Source of the DNA: CAITQP01 sp964387965
GTDB lineage: Bacteria > Patescibacteriota > Minisyncoccia > Phycocordibacterales > UBA9973
Direction of reading: 5' to 3'
Length of the DNA stretch: 64,000 bases
NCBI GenBank assembly: GCA_964387965.1
Contig: CAYLXO010000001.1
Coordinates: forward strand, 9,950 to 73,949
Positions 16,710 to 24,314 of the stretch are shown here, one piece after another (position 1 is the stretch's first letter; every line of letters begins with the position of its first letter). A program made the translations under genes and the position numbers. Below the pieces are notes generated by a model, which saw only the letters and a program-made list of their open reading frames with translations, was not told the DNA's origin and did not search any database.

Positions 16710-19016
16710 ATGGATTTCCTCCCCGAGGGGGTTGCCTTTAATAAAAATATTACGTATCTCGCGAAAACAAATTTTCGTAAGAACGAACAAACTTTCGGTA
16801 TAAAACGCAAAGACCGGCGTCAGCATATGTACGTGCTTGGAAAATCCGGTTCCGGAAAATCTGCACTCCTCGGAAATATGATTGTTCAAAACATCTGGAA
16901 TGGTGAGGGTGTTTGTGTTGTCGATCCACACGGAGAACTTGTTGAATCTATTCTATCGACTATTCCTGCTCATCGTGTGAAAGATGTTATTTATTTCAAC
17001 CCAGCTGATACTGAATACCATATCGGATTCAATGTGCTTCAAATTGATGATCCAAAATACAAGCACTTGGTGGCTTCAGGTCTTATGGGAATCTTCACAA
17101 AGATTTGGGCAAATGCGTGGTCAGCGCGTATGGAATACATCCTAAACAACGCTATTCTTGCGCTTGCAGACACTCCAGGCTCGACGCTTCTCGGTATTCC
17201 ACGTCTTCTTGTGGACAAGGACTATCGTCAGGTTGTGATTAGTAATTTGAAAGATCCAGTGATTAAAGCATTCTGGGTTCACGAATACGAAACCTGGCGA
17301 GATCAATACCGTAACGAAGCGATTGCACCTATTCAAAACAAAGTTGGACAATTCCTCTCAACTTCCATTGTTCGTAATGTTGTTGGACAAGCGAAGTCTA
17401 CTATCGACATGTTCGACATGATGAACTCTGGGAAGATTTTCTTGGTCAACGTGTCAAAAGGACGTATTGGTGAAGACAACTCTGCGCTTTTGGGTGGAAT
17501 GCTTATCACAAAGCTCCAACTTGCAGCGATGGAGCGTGTTCGTATTCCTGAAGATGATCGTAAGGACTTTTATTTGTATGTCGACGAATTTCAAAACTTC
17601 GTTACAGATTCTTTTGCTTCTATTCTTTCTGAAGCTCGTAAATACCGTCTAAATCTTACGCTTGCGCACCAATACATTGCTCAGCTTGTCACAAAAGATA
17701 GTGAGGCTGTGCGTGATGCCGTGTTCGGTAACGTCGGAACTATGATCATTTTTCGTGTTGGCGCAGCTGACGCTGAATTTTTGGAGCCAGAATTTTCTCC
17801 GGAATTTACAATCGAAGATTTGGTAAACCTTCCAAACTACACTATATACCTCAAGCTTATGGTGGATGGTGTTACATCACGTCCATTTTCTGCAAAGACG
17901 CTTCCACCATTCAAAATTCCAGCTGATAGTAACGTCGGACAGGAAATCATTGAAAGCTCACGAAAATTGTACGCTCGTCCTCGAGATACAGTTGAAAAGG
18001 AAATTAACGATTGGTCAGGAATGCTTGTTGGTCTTGGACAGGAAGGGAAGTTTAAAGCGACATGTTCGTCTTGTGGCAAAGAAACTATGGTTCCATTTGA
18101 GCCAGAAGAGGGGCGTCCAGTGTACTGTAAAGACTGTATTGCCAAAATTAAGTCTGGTGAAATGAAGCCGATCAAAGGTACACGCAGTTCAAGCTTGCGA
18201 CCGCAGTCATACGATGCACTTGCGAGTCTTGGTATTGAATTTGCTGAAGAAGGCTCATCAAAAGTAGGCCGATTTGTAACACCGCCTGTTGAGCATAAAG
18301 CTCCACAAAAGAAGATGAATTTTGCATTGCAGAGTTATAAGAGCAAATTATTTGGTGGAAAGCCAGATGTAAAAAAACCAAACCCTGTCGAACAATCAAG
18401 ACAGACTGAGACTCAAACGACACAAGAGGCGCAAAAAGAAAGTATGCCTGTTGCCCGTGTACGTAATATGCGTCCACCAAAGGAACGCACTTCACCTGAC
18501 CATGCTGGGCTTCAAAATATTTTAAAAGAAGCACTCGGAGATGTCATCAACAAAAATATTAAAATTGGAGGGGAGGAAGAAAAGAAAGAAGGAACAGAAA
18601 ACGTAGAGAAAAAACAGGTAGTTGAAAAAAAGGAAACAATATCACTCTCATCACTTAAAAAACCTGAACCACTTTCTGAAAGTAGCCAGCAATTAAAACC
18701 AAAACTATTTACGAAAGAGGCGTCAACACAAAAAGTGTCTGCGCTCGCTGATGCTATTGCAAAAGCTCGCAAACAGCCTGTGCCTGATGTGGTGCCACCT
18801 AATACTGCATCTGAGACAGTAACTCCAACACCTGAAGTCTTTCATCATATTCCTGTACATGAAGCGCCAGAAGTACAAGAGGTGAAGAAGGAAGAGGCAA
18901 AAAAAGAAATACCACATGAATCTCCCGAAAAAATACCAACTCCAAATAACGAGCCAAAGGTAAAGGAAATAAAAGAAGTACCAGAAAATGTGCTCCGTAA
19001 TATTCTCCAAGAATGA
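16710..19016 (+). CDS. VirD4/TraD-like DNA-pump ATPase, copy 2, with zinc ribbon and long tail
   Basis: A 768-residue paralogue of the 13400 protein. The ATPase core spans about residues 15-420, with Walker A VLGKSGSGKSA (about 42-52), VDPHGE, and Walker B FYLYVDEFQN near 285-295. It is followed by a zinc ribbon (CSSC near 452-455, CKDC near 473-476) and a long, disordered Glu/Lys/Pro-rich tail of nearly 300 residues with hydrophobic LQNIL-like patches at 600 and at the very end. The ribbon and tail are absent from copy 1, so the two may play different parts in one assembly. The stop overlaps the next start by four bases. Confidence 0.85.
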   Translation: MDFLPEGVAFNKNITYLAKTNFRKNEQTFGIKRKDRRQHMYVLGKSGSGKSALLGNMIVQNIWNGEGVCVVDPHGELVESILSTIPAHRVKDVIYFNPADTEYHIGFNVLQIDDPKYKHLVASGLMGIFTKIWANAWSARMEYILNNAILALADTPGSTLLGIPRLLVDKDYRQVVISNLKDPVIKAFWVHEYETWRDQYRNEAIAPIQNKVGQFLSTSIVRNVVGQAKSTIDMFDMMNSGKIFLVNVSKGRIGEDNSALLGGMLITKLQLAAMERVRIPEDDRKDFYLYVDEFQNFVTDSFASILSEARKYRLNLTLAHQYIAQLVTKDSEAVRDAVFGNVGTMIIFRVGAADAEFLEPEFSPEFTIEDLVNLPNYTIYLKLMVDGVTSRPFSAKTLPPFKIPADSNVGQEIIESSRKLYARPRDTVEKEINDWSGMLVGLGQEGKFKATCSSCGKETMVPFEPEEGRPVYCKDCIAKIKSGEMKPIKGTRSSSLRPQSYDALASLGIEFAEEGSSKVGRFVTPPVEHKAPQKKMNFALQSYKSKLFGGKPDVKKPNPVEQSRQTETQTTQEAQKESMPVARVRNMRPPKERTSPDHAGLQNILKEALGDVINKNIKIGGEEEKKEGTENVEKKQVVEKKETISLSSLKKPEPLSESSQQLKPKLFTKEASTQKVSALADAIAKARKQPVPDVVPPNTASETVTPTPEVFHHIPVHEAPEVQEVKKEEAKKEIPHESPEKIPTPNNEPKVKEIKEVPENVLRNILQE

Positions 19017-20500
19017 GTACTCAAAACGCCAAAACAATATTGATTGCTTTGGCGTTTTGTATTGGCGCCCTTCCGTTTTCGATGCGGGCTGAGAGTTCTT
19101 TACGCATAACCGAAATTATGTACGACGTTTCTGGTACTGATGCAGATCACGAATGGATTGAAATACAAAATAGCGGGAGCTCGCCTATTACACTTGTAGG
19201 AGGTACAGGTACAGGAAGTTATCGTTTTAACGATGGAAGTAACCATGTTTTTGCCTCTACTCCCGCACATGGCTCGTTTACAATACCAGCACAAGAATTT
19301 TTTATTATTGCAGGTAATGCCGACGTATTTATGACTGATAATCCTACATTTACAGGTACGGTAATAGATACGACAATGAGTCTTGGTAATGATGGAGATA
19401 CGGTCAAAATCATAGATGGGGACGGCAACATTCTAGATTCAGTTACCTATACAAGCACTCAAGGTGCGAGTGGAGATGGAAATTCACTACAACGAACAAG
19501 TGATAACACATGGATAAGTGCCACTCCAACAATAGGTACAGGTACGACTTCTTCTACAAGCACAACTACTGATACAGGTGGTGGTAGCACACAAAAAGAC
19601 ACTTCGACGAAAGCTGTCGATATTCCTACTTTAAAAGGAGTGCTTACGATGTCTGAACAAGGCATGTCGCATATCCCTGTTTCGTTTAAAGTAGAATTGT
19701 ACGGATATGATGGAAGTCCACGTTCAAGTGGTGTGTATCATATTTCTTTCGGAGATGGGGCAGAGTATACACCACGACACGGTGAAGACTTTCAACATAC
19801 GTACGACTATTCGGGAGAATACATTGTCACTTTTTCATACAAAAGTAGTGTGTATATGAAAGATACTGAATTTTTACTCCGGAAGTCACTCTCAATTTTA
19901 GAGCCACATATTTCAATATCAACGATTAGTAACGATGGTTCAATCACAATCTCAAATCCAACCGATGTAGACACAGATATTTCAGGTTGGATACTAAAAG
20001 CAAATTCTATTGCAGACTCGCATGAATTTACTTTTCCACGCGATATGTTTGTACAGGCAGGAAGAAAAATTGTTTTTTCGAAAAATGTAACAGGGTTTGT
20101 TGTCCCCATAGAAGAGGCAGTGCTGTTACTACCAGACGGCACAGTCGTGTCACAACTTAATATACATAAAAGTCCTGCTAATACGTCTCGAGTGCCCGTT
20201 GTGTCTACTACTGTGAGCCTTCCAACAATTTCTCAAAAAGAAAATCAAGTGACAGAGGTCGGGCATGACATAGGCGATGTATCAGCGACTGTAATCGATG
20301 CTGTTCCTACTACAAAAAACACACAACGTGAGCCACTATATCTTTTTATCGTCGGCTTAGTCGGAATCATTGGGATTGGTATTTTTGCAATGAGATACTA
20401 CAACGTGACAGAACCAGATACCACAGATGCGCTGGTACAAGATGTAAGCGATACAAAGAAAATCGCAGATGCTATTCGAATTATTTCAGATGAAGAATAA
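19013..20500 (+). CDS. Exported lamin-tail-domain / PKD surface protein
   Basis: A 495-residue protein with a signal peptide (cut near MRA-ESS), a lamin-tail domain at about 27-170 (LRITEIMYDVSGTDADHEWIEI, then DGDTVKIIDGDGNILDSVTY and SLQRTSDNTW), a Ser/Thr linker, a PKD-like beta domain (about 205-290, ISFGDGAEYT), a second, shorter lamin-tail-like domain (ITISNPTDVDTDISGWILK), and a C-terminal membrane helix (about 443-461) with a short cytoplasmic tail. It overlaps the VirD4-like gene, so the two are co-translated, which suggests an envelope role for that ATPase. Bacterial lamin-tail domains occur on surface proteins and secreted nucleases; no nuclease domain is seen here. Confidence 0.8.
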   Translation: MSTQNAKTILIALAFCIGALPFSMRAESSLRITEIMYDVSGTDADHEWIEIQNSGSSPITLVGGTGTGSYRFNDGSNHVFASTPAHGSFTIPAQEFFIIAGNADVFMTDNPTFTGTVIDTTMSLGNDGDTVKIIDGDGNILDSVTYTSTQGASGDGNSLQRTSDNTWISATPTIGTGTTSSTSTTTDTGGGSTQKDTSTKAVDIPTLKGVLTMSEQGMSHIPVSFKVELYGYDGSPRSSGVYHISFGDGAEYTPRHGEDFQHTYDYSGEYIVTFSYKSSVYMKDTEFLLRKSLSILEPHISISTISNDGSITISNPTDVDTDISGWILKANSIADSHEFTFPRDMFVQAGRKIVFSKNVTGFVVPIEEAVLLLPDGTVVSQLNIHKSPANTSRVPVVSTTVSLPTISQKENQVTEVGHDIGDVSATVIDAVPTTKNTQREPLYLFIVGLVGIIGIGIFAMRYYNVTEPDTTDALVQDVSDTKKIADAIRIISDEE

Positions 20501-20501
20501 A

Positions 20502-20530
20502 CAAAACCCGCACTCGTGCGGGTTTTGTTG
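20502..20530. terminator. Terminator between convergent genes
   Basis: Twelve-base perfect stem CAAAACCCGCAC / GTGCGGGTTTTG. It serves the lamin-tail gene and possibly also the minus-strand Cys-rich gene. Confidence 0.85.
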
Positions 20531-20538
20531 TAGGTAAC

Positions 20539-20748
20539 TTACTTTGCCTCAGGTGTACATCCTGAACCATCAATTTTGCACAGCTTTCCACAATTGAGGC
20601 AGGGAGTAATAAGTCCTTCGTGCATGCCATCCTGACAGTGACATTCTTTTAGAGGTTTGCCATGATCCTTACAATCAGTTGCTTGGCAGGTACCCTGTGT
20701 TGTTGAGACACCATTACATCCGCCCGTGCACACATAGTGAGTTTCCAT
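20539..20748 (-). CDS. Small Cys/His-rich metal-binding protein
   Basis: A 69-residue protein starting METHYVCTGGC. It holds ten Cys and four His in closely spaced pairs: CTGGC, CQATDCKDH, CHC-x5-H, CLNC-x2-C. This is the make-up of a metallothionein or zinc-binding protein. I place the start at 20748, not 20772, because the extra eight codons come from a CTAG-rich repeat. I believe similar short proteins are common in Parcubacteria-type genomes but have no accepted function; metal storage or a redox role is inference. Confidence 0.65.
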   Translation of the reverse strand: METHYVCTGGCNGVSTTQGTCQATDCKDHGKPLKECHCQDGMHEGLITPCLNCGKLCKIDGSGCTPEAK

Positions 20749-20757
20749 GAATTTGCG

Positions 20758-20785
20758 ACTAGCTCCTAGCAACTAGCTTCTAGCC
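20758..20785. repeat. CTAG-rich tandem repeat (two 14-mers)
   Basis: ACTAGCTCCTAGCA (20758-20771) is followed directly by ACTAGCTTCTAGCC (20772-20785), with self-complementary CTAG cores. It lies between two divergent genes. Related sequence occurs inside the coding region at 55290-55320. Confidence 0.7.
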
Positions 20786-20796
20786 AAATTAAAATC

Positions 20797-20802
20797 TATA
20801 AT
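20797..20802 (+). promoter_or_regulatory. -10 box (TATAAT) of the UDG gene
   Basis: TATAAT lies 14 bases before ATG 20817, giving a leader of about eight bases without a ribosome binding site. Confidence 0.5.
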
Positions 20803-20816
20803 GCTGAAATTATACT

Positions 20817-21413
20817 ATGGATGCGGATAAGAAAAAACAACTACAGGATCTTCAGAAAGCGTGGGACGATAAAAATACATGCGAGTTAAAAATGACAGCT
20901 ACTCAAGCGGTATTTGGCGATGGTAACCCAGACGCGAGAATCGTATTTATTGGAGAAGCTCCAGGTAAAAATGAAGATATACAAGGTAAGCCGTTTGTAG
21001 GTGCTGCAGGAAAGTTTCTCGCAGAAATGCTCGTAAGTATCGGTCTTACGAGAGACGATGTATACATCACAAATTGTGTGAAATATCGTCCACCAAACAA
21101 TCGTGATCCGCTACCAAGTGAAAAAGACGCGTGTAAGGAATGGTTATATTCAGAACTCAATTGTATTAAACCAGTACTTATCGTTTTTTTGGGAAGGCAT
21201 GCAATGAATAATTTTTTCCCCGAGCTTAAAATCAGTGAAGCACATGGAAAACTTATTGAATCAAAAATCGAAAATATTCACACGCAGTATTTCTTGCCGT
21301 TATATCATCCAGCGGCCGCGCTCTATAACGGAGGTATGAGAGAAACGCTCAAAAAAGATTTTGGATGTATTCCAAAATTACTGAAACAAATAGAAAAGAA
21401 ATTACATTCGTAA
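20817..21413 (+). CDS. Family 4 uracil-DNA glycosylase lacking two iron-sulfur ligands
   Basis: A 198-residue enzyme that removes uracil from DNA. It has the family 4 hallmarks GEAPG (46-50, motif 1), GKPFVGAAG, ITNCVKYRPPNNRDP and the HPAA motif near the end. In this family a 4Fe-4S cluster is held by four Cys. By spacing these correspond here to residues 19, 22, 90 and 106: Cys22 and Cys106 are kept, but position 19 is Lys and position 90 is Tyr. The intact cluster should therefore be absent. The 3' end overlaps the convergent NDH-2 gene by 12 bases. Confidence 0.9.
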   Translation: MDADKKKQLQDLQKAWDDKNTCELKMTATQAVFGDGNPDARIVFIGEAPGKNEDIQGKPFVGAAGKFLAEMLVSIGLTRDDVYITNCVKYRPPNNRDPLPSEKDACKEWLYSELNCIKPVLIVFLGRHAMNNFFPELKISEAHGKLIESKIENIHTQYFLPLYHPAAALYNGGMRETLKKDFGCIPKLLKQIEKKLHS

Positions 21414-22703
21414 TGAAGGGAAGGAGAGTGGATTGAGTTTACTCTCTTCTTCAGCGCTGTGGCATGTTGGACATGATTCTGATAACACGCCACCCTCGCG
21501 CCACGCAGTAAAAGCTTTTTTGACAGGAAGTATTGAAAGTAAAAACTTCAAATCGATAAGTTTACGTAGCCACCAAAATACTTTTCCTGATAGGACAATG
21601 CTGTTGTATGTAAATATTGCCCACCCAGGACCGACTGGAACGACATAGGCACTGTTGCGAGATTTGTATGGGGGGACCGTTTCGTTTCTAAGTGTGTGAG
21701 CAATAGTGTGAGCTATGTACCCACCATCGTGAATTGCGGTCTGGGCTGTACCAGCATGTGGTGTTGAAGCACTATCTCCACCAGCAAAAACGGTATCGAA
21801 TCCCTGCGCACGCAAATCTTCATCAACGAGAATATGCCCACCTTTATCAAAAGTAAGCCCATCAATTTTTTGATAGACGCTTGATGGTCGAACACCCGCA
21901 GTCCATATTATGGTTTTTGAGTTGAATTGGATATCTTTAAGTACAACACCTTTGTCATTTTCACCGGTCACAGCTTTATTGAGCAATATATTGATACCGA
22001 GTTTATTTAAACGATGCATAGCTCTACGTGATACTTCCTCAGGCATTGTTGGTAGAAGTCGCGGTGCAGCTTGAATAATGTCTACCGTTACATATTTTTC
22101 TGGTACGTTGTGTATATCAGCAAGCTTACGTGCGTATTTACGAATTTCTCCAGCAAGCTCAACACCAGCCGGTCCGCCACCCACAACAACGAATTGAAAC
22201 TGAGCCATAAGAGCGCCCTTACTGAGTCCTTTGCTCATAGAAAACAGCGCGTGCAGATGATTTTTTATTTTGAGGGCTGACGCAACAGATTTTAAGGTAA
22301 ATGCGTTTTCTTTAATTCCAGGAATATTAAAATATGCAGTTTCGGCTCCAAGTGCGAGTACAAGGTAGTCGTATTGGTAGCGTGAACCGCTTTCTCCGAA
22401 AATAACTTTTTCTTTAAGTGATCCACCGATAATTGTATCAACGACATGCTCGACGCGAGATTGTCGTTGATTTGAAGGGAAGATATCGCCGAGTGGAATA
22501 CACGTTTCAAGTGGTGAGCGTCCCGTTGCAAGACGGTAGAGCGCCGGTGCGTACTCGAAATGATGCTTGTCAGATACGAGCGTAATTTTTACACCTGCTA
22601 TACGTTGTTTTGCCAAATCAAGAGCAGTTCGCACACCAGCAAAACCACCACCAACTATCAAAATACGAGTTTCTCGATTTGAGATATTGTTGAACATGTT
22701 CAT
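21402..22703 (-). CDS. ndh: Type II NADH dehydrogenase-like FAD oxidoreductase
   Basis: A 433-residue flavoprotein with two dinucleotide-binding motifs: FAD site ILIVGGGFAGVRTALDL (about 14-30) and NADH site FVVVGGGPAGVELAGEI (about 167-183). The second FAD motif, VFAGGDSAS, lies near 304. The C-terminal part has an amphipathic stretch (about 370-395, FWWLRKLIDLKFLLSIL) suited to membrane association. NDH-2 transfers electrons from NADH to quinone without pumping. No other respiratory gene is visible, so the electron acceptor is unclear. A minus-strand TATACT about 10 bases upstream of the start fits a short-leader promoter. Confidence 0.88.
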   Translation of the reverse strand: MNMFNNISNRETRILIVGGGFAGVRTALDLAKQRIAGVKITLVSDKHHFEYAPALYRLATGRSPLETCIPLGDIFPSNQRQSRVEHVVDTIIGGSLKEKVIFGESGSRYQYDYLVLALGAETAYFNIPGIKENAFTLKSVASALKIKNHLHALFSMSKGLSKGALMAQFQFVVVGGGPAGVELAGEIRKYARKLADIHNVPEKYVTVDIIQAAPRLLPTMPEEVSRRAMHRLNKLGINILLNKAVTGENDKGVVLKDIQFNSKTIIWTAGVRPSSVYQKIDGLTFDKGGHILVDEDLRAQGFDTVFAGGDSASTPHAGTAQTAIHDGGYIAHTIAHTLRNETVPPYKSRNSAYVVPVGPGWAIFTYNSIVLSGKVFWWLRKLIDLKFLLSILPVKKAFTAWREGGVLSESCPTCHSAEEESKLNPLSFPSLRM

Positions 22704-22747
22704 TACTCAATTAAGTATATCATGTATACCTAGAAGAGGAATGTGAT

Positions 22748-22776
22748 TTGCGAAAAAACCGTCATGCGGGTATACT
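22748..22776 (+). promoter_or_regulatory. Promoter of 22783-24100, leaderless geometry
   Basis: TTGCGA (22748-22753), exactly 17 bases, TATACT (22771-22776), six bases, ATG 22783. It has the same layout as the guaA promoter. Confidence 0.75.
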
Positions 22777-22782
22777 CGCCCT

Positions 22783-23094
22783 ATGTCACTAAAATCATTT
22801 TTACTCAAGAAAACACTTCAGCTAAAAGGCATGCCGAAAGAACAGGCAGAGCTTATGGCTGACAAAATTGCAAACGACCCAAGCATCGCAGAAGCACTTC
22901 AATCGCTTGAAAAGAACAAAGAGGTAAAGGAGCTTTTTGAAGCTATTCAAAAGGAAATCGAAGAAAAAAAGAAAAGTGGAATGCCTGAACAGTATGCAAT
23001 GATGAATGTGATGATGAAGCACAAAGAACAAATCGCAAAGCACCGTGAAGCACTCATGCCACTTATGTCTCTCATGCAAGGCATGCAAAAGTAA
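22783..23094 (+). CDS. Small helical protein of unknown function, upstream of ychF
   Basis: A 103-residue, Lys/Glu/Met-rich, all-helical protein with no Cys, no signal peptide and no membrane helix. It contains KIANDPSIAEALQSLEKNKEVKELFEAIQKEIEEKKKSGM and a Met-rich C-terminus (ALMPLMSLMQGMQK). It shares a promoter with ychF, whose start is four bases after this stop, so it may act in translation or ribosome-associated quality control. I do not recognise a family. Confidence 0.65.
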   Translation: MSLKSFLLKKTLQLKGMPKEQAELMADKIANDPSIAEALQSLEKNKEVKELFEAIQKEIEEKKKSGMPEQYAMMNVMMKHKEQIAKHREALMPLMSLMQGMQK

Positions 23095-23098
23095 TACT

Positions 23099-24100
23099 AT
23101 GAGTTTATCAATCGGAATTGTTGGGTTGCCTAATGTCGGAAAGTCGACGCTCTTCAACGCTCTTACAAAAAAAGGCGTGCCAGCAGAGAACTATCCATTT
23201 TGTACCATCGACCCATCAGTCGGGATAGTTGGAGTACCTGACGATCGTCTTACAAAACTTTCGGAATTTTCAAAATCTGCAAAAACTATTCCTGTAGCGA
23301 TTGAATTCGTAGATATCGCAGGGCTTGTTGCAGGAGCATCAAAAGGGGAAGGGCTTGGAAATAAGTTTCTTGCAAATATCCGTGAGACAGATGCCATTTT
23401 GCATATGGTGCGTACATTTCGTGATGACGATGTAATACACGTAGCAAACAAAGTTGATCCACTTACTGATGTTGCTGTTATCAATATGGAGCTTATTCTT
23501 GCAGACCTTGAAACAGTCGAAAAGCGTATCGTATCAAATGGGCGTGATGCACGACGTGGTGAAAAGGATGCAGTATTACTTGAAGGCGCCCTTGAAAAAT
23601 TGAAGACTGCACTTCTCTCTGAGACAATGGCAAACGCTGTTTCGTTTGATGAAAAAGAATTGCCACTCGTAAAACAACTCAATCTTCTTACAATGAAGCC
23701 AATGCTTTTTTGTCTCAATGTTTCTGCTGCGAGTGAAAATAGCGCAAAAGAAATTAAATCTCAGCTTCCGGGACCATCAGTAGAAGTTGATCCAGTGTTC
23801 GAAGCTGGATTTGATAATCTTATTACTGCAGCGTATGAACTATTGGGACTAGAAACATTTTTCACCACCGGAGAAGATGAATCTCGAGCTTGGACTATAA
23901 AGAAGGGAAGCACAGCTCCTATTGCAGGTACAGCAATTCACACAGATTTTAAGGACAAATTTATTCGTGCAGAAGTTATAAACTGGCAAGAACTTTTGGA
24001 TGCAGGTAGTTACGGGGAAGCACGCTCAAAAGGAAAGGTACGAACGGAAGGAAAAGAGTATATCGTAAAAGACGGCGACGTCATTGAATTTAAGATATAA
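23099..24100 (+). CDS. ychF: Ribosome-associated P-loop ATPase YchF (OLA1 family)
   Basis: A 333-residue member of the Obg-related family that prefers ATP. G1 is GLPNVGKSTLFNALTK at the N-terminus, G3 is DIAGLVAGASKGEGLGNKFL, and the C-terminal TGS-like domain ends TEGKEYIVKDGDVIEFKI. Length is slightly below the usual 360. It is in an operon with the preceding small helical protein. I chose ATG 23099 since the upstream in-frame codons lie in the previous gene. Confidence 0.95.
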   Translation: MSLSIGIVGLPNVGKSTLFNALTKKGVPAENYPFCTIDPSVGIVGVPDDRLTKLSEFSKSAKTIPVAIEFVDIAGLVAGASKGEGLGNKFLANIRETDAILHMVRTFRDDDVIHVANKVDPLTDVAVINMELILADLETVEKRIVSNGRDARRGEKDAVLLEGALEKLKTALLSETMANAVSFDEKELPLVKQLNLLTMKPMLFCLNVSAASENSAKEIKSQLPGPSVEVDPVFEAGFDNLITAAYELLGLETFFTTGEDESRAWTIKKGSTAPIAGTAIHTDFKDKFIRAEVINWQELLDAGSYGEARSKGKVRTEGKEYIVKDGDVIEFKI

Positions 24101-24118
24101 GTACAACAAGTTTTCACG

Positions 24119-24148
24119 AAAAATGCCCTTTAAAATAAGGGTATTTTT
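24119..24148 (+). terminator. ychF terminator
   Basis: AAAAATGCCCTT pairs with AAGGGTATTTTT (one G-T pair), ending in a T-run. Confidence 0.8.
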
Positions 24149-24162
24149 CATAATGTAACTGT

Positions 24163-24191
24163 TTGACAATAATGTCAAAATATGATAGAAT
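24163..24191 (+). promoter_or_regulatory. Strong promoter with -35 palindrome for the 24315 gene
   Basis: TTGACA (24163-24168), 17 bases, TAGAAT (24186-24191). The -35 lies in an inverted repeat TTTGACA / TGTCAAA (24162-24179) with a four-base centre, a possible operator. Confidence 0.75.
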
Positions 24192-24232
24192 AGTGTTAAT
24201 TAGTGTCTCTTTGAAAATAACGTTTCAGTCTC

Positions 24233-24284
24233 GTTTTTTGGTTGTCTCGGCTACTTGTATCGGTGGTCAAGACAACCAAAAAAC
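24233..24284 (+). promoter_or_regulatory. Long 5' leader hairpin upstream of the 24315 gene
   Basis: The leader of about 117 bases contains a perfect 15-base stem (24233-24247 with 24270-24284) around a 22-base loop. It is followed by an A/C-rich single-stranded stretch to the ATG. It is not a recognised riboswitch. Confidence 0.6.
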
Positions 24285-24314
24285 AAAAACTAAAACAAAA
24301 TAAAACACACGTTT

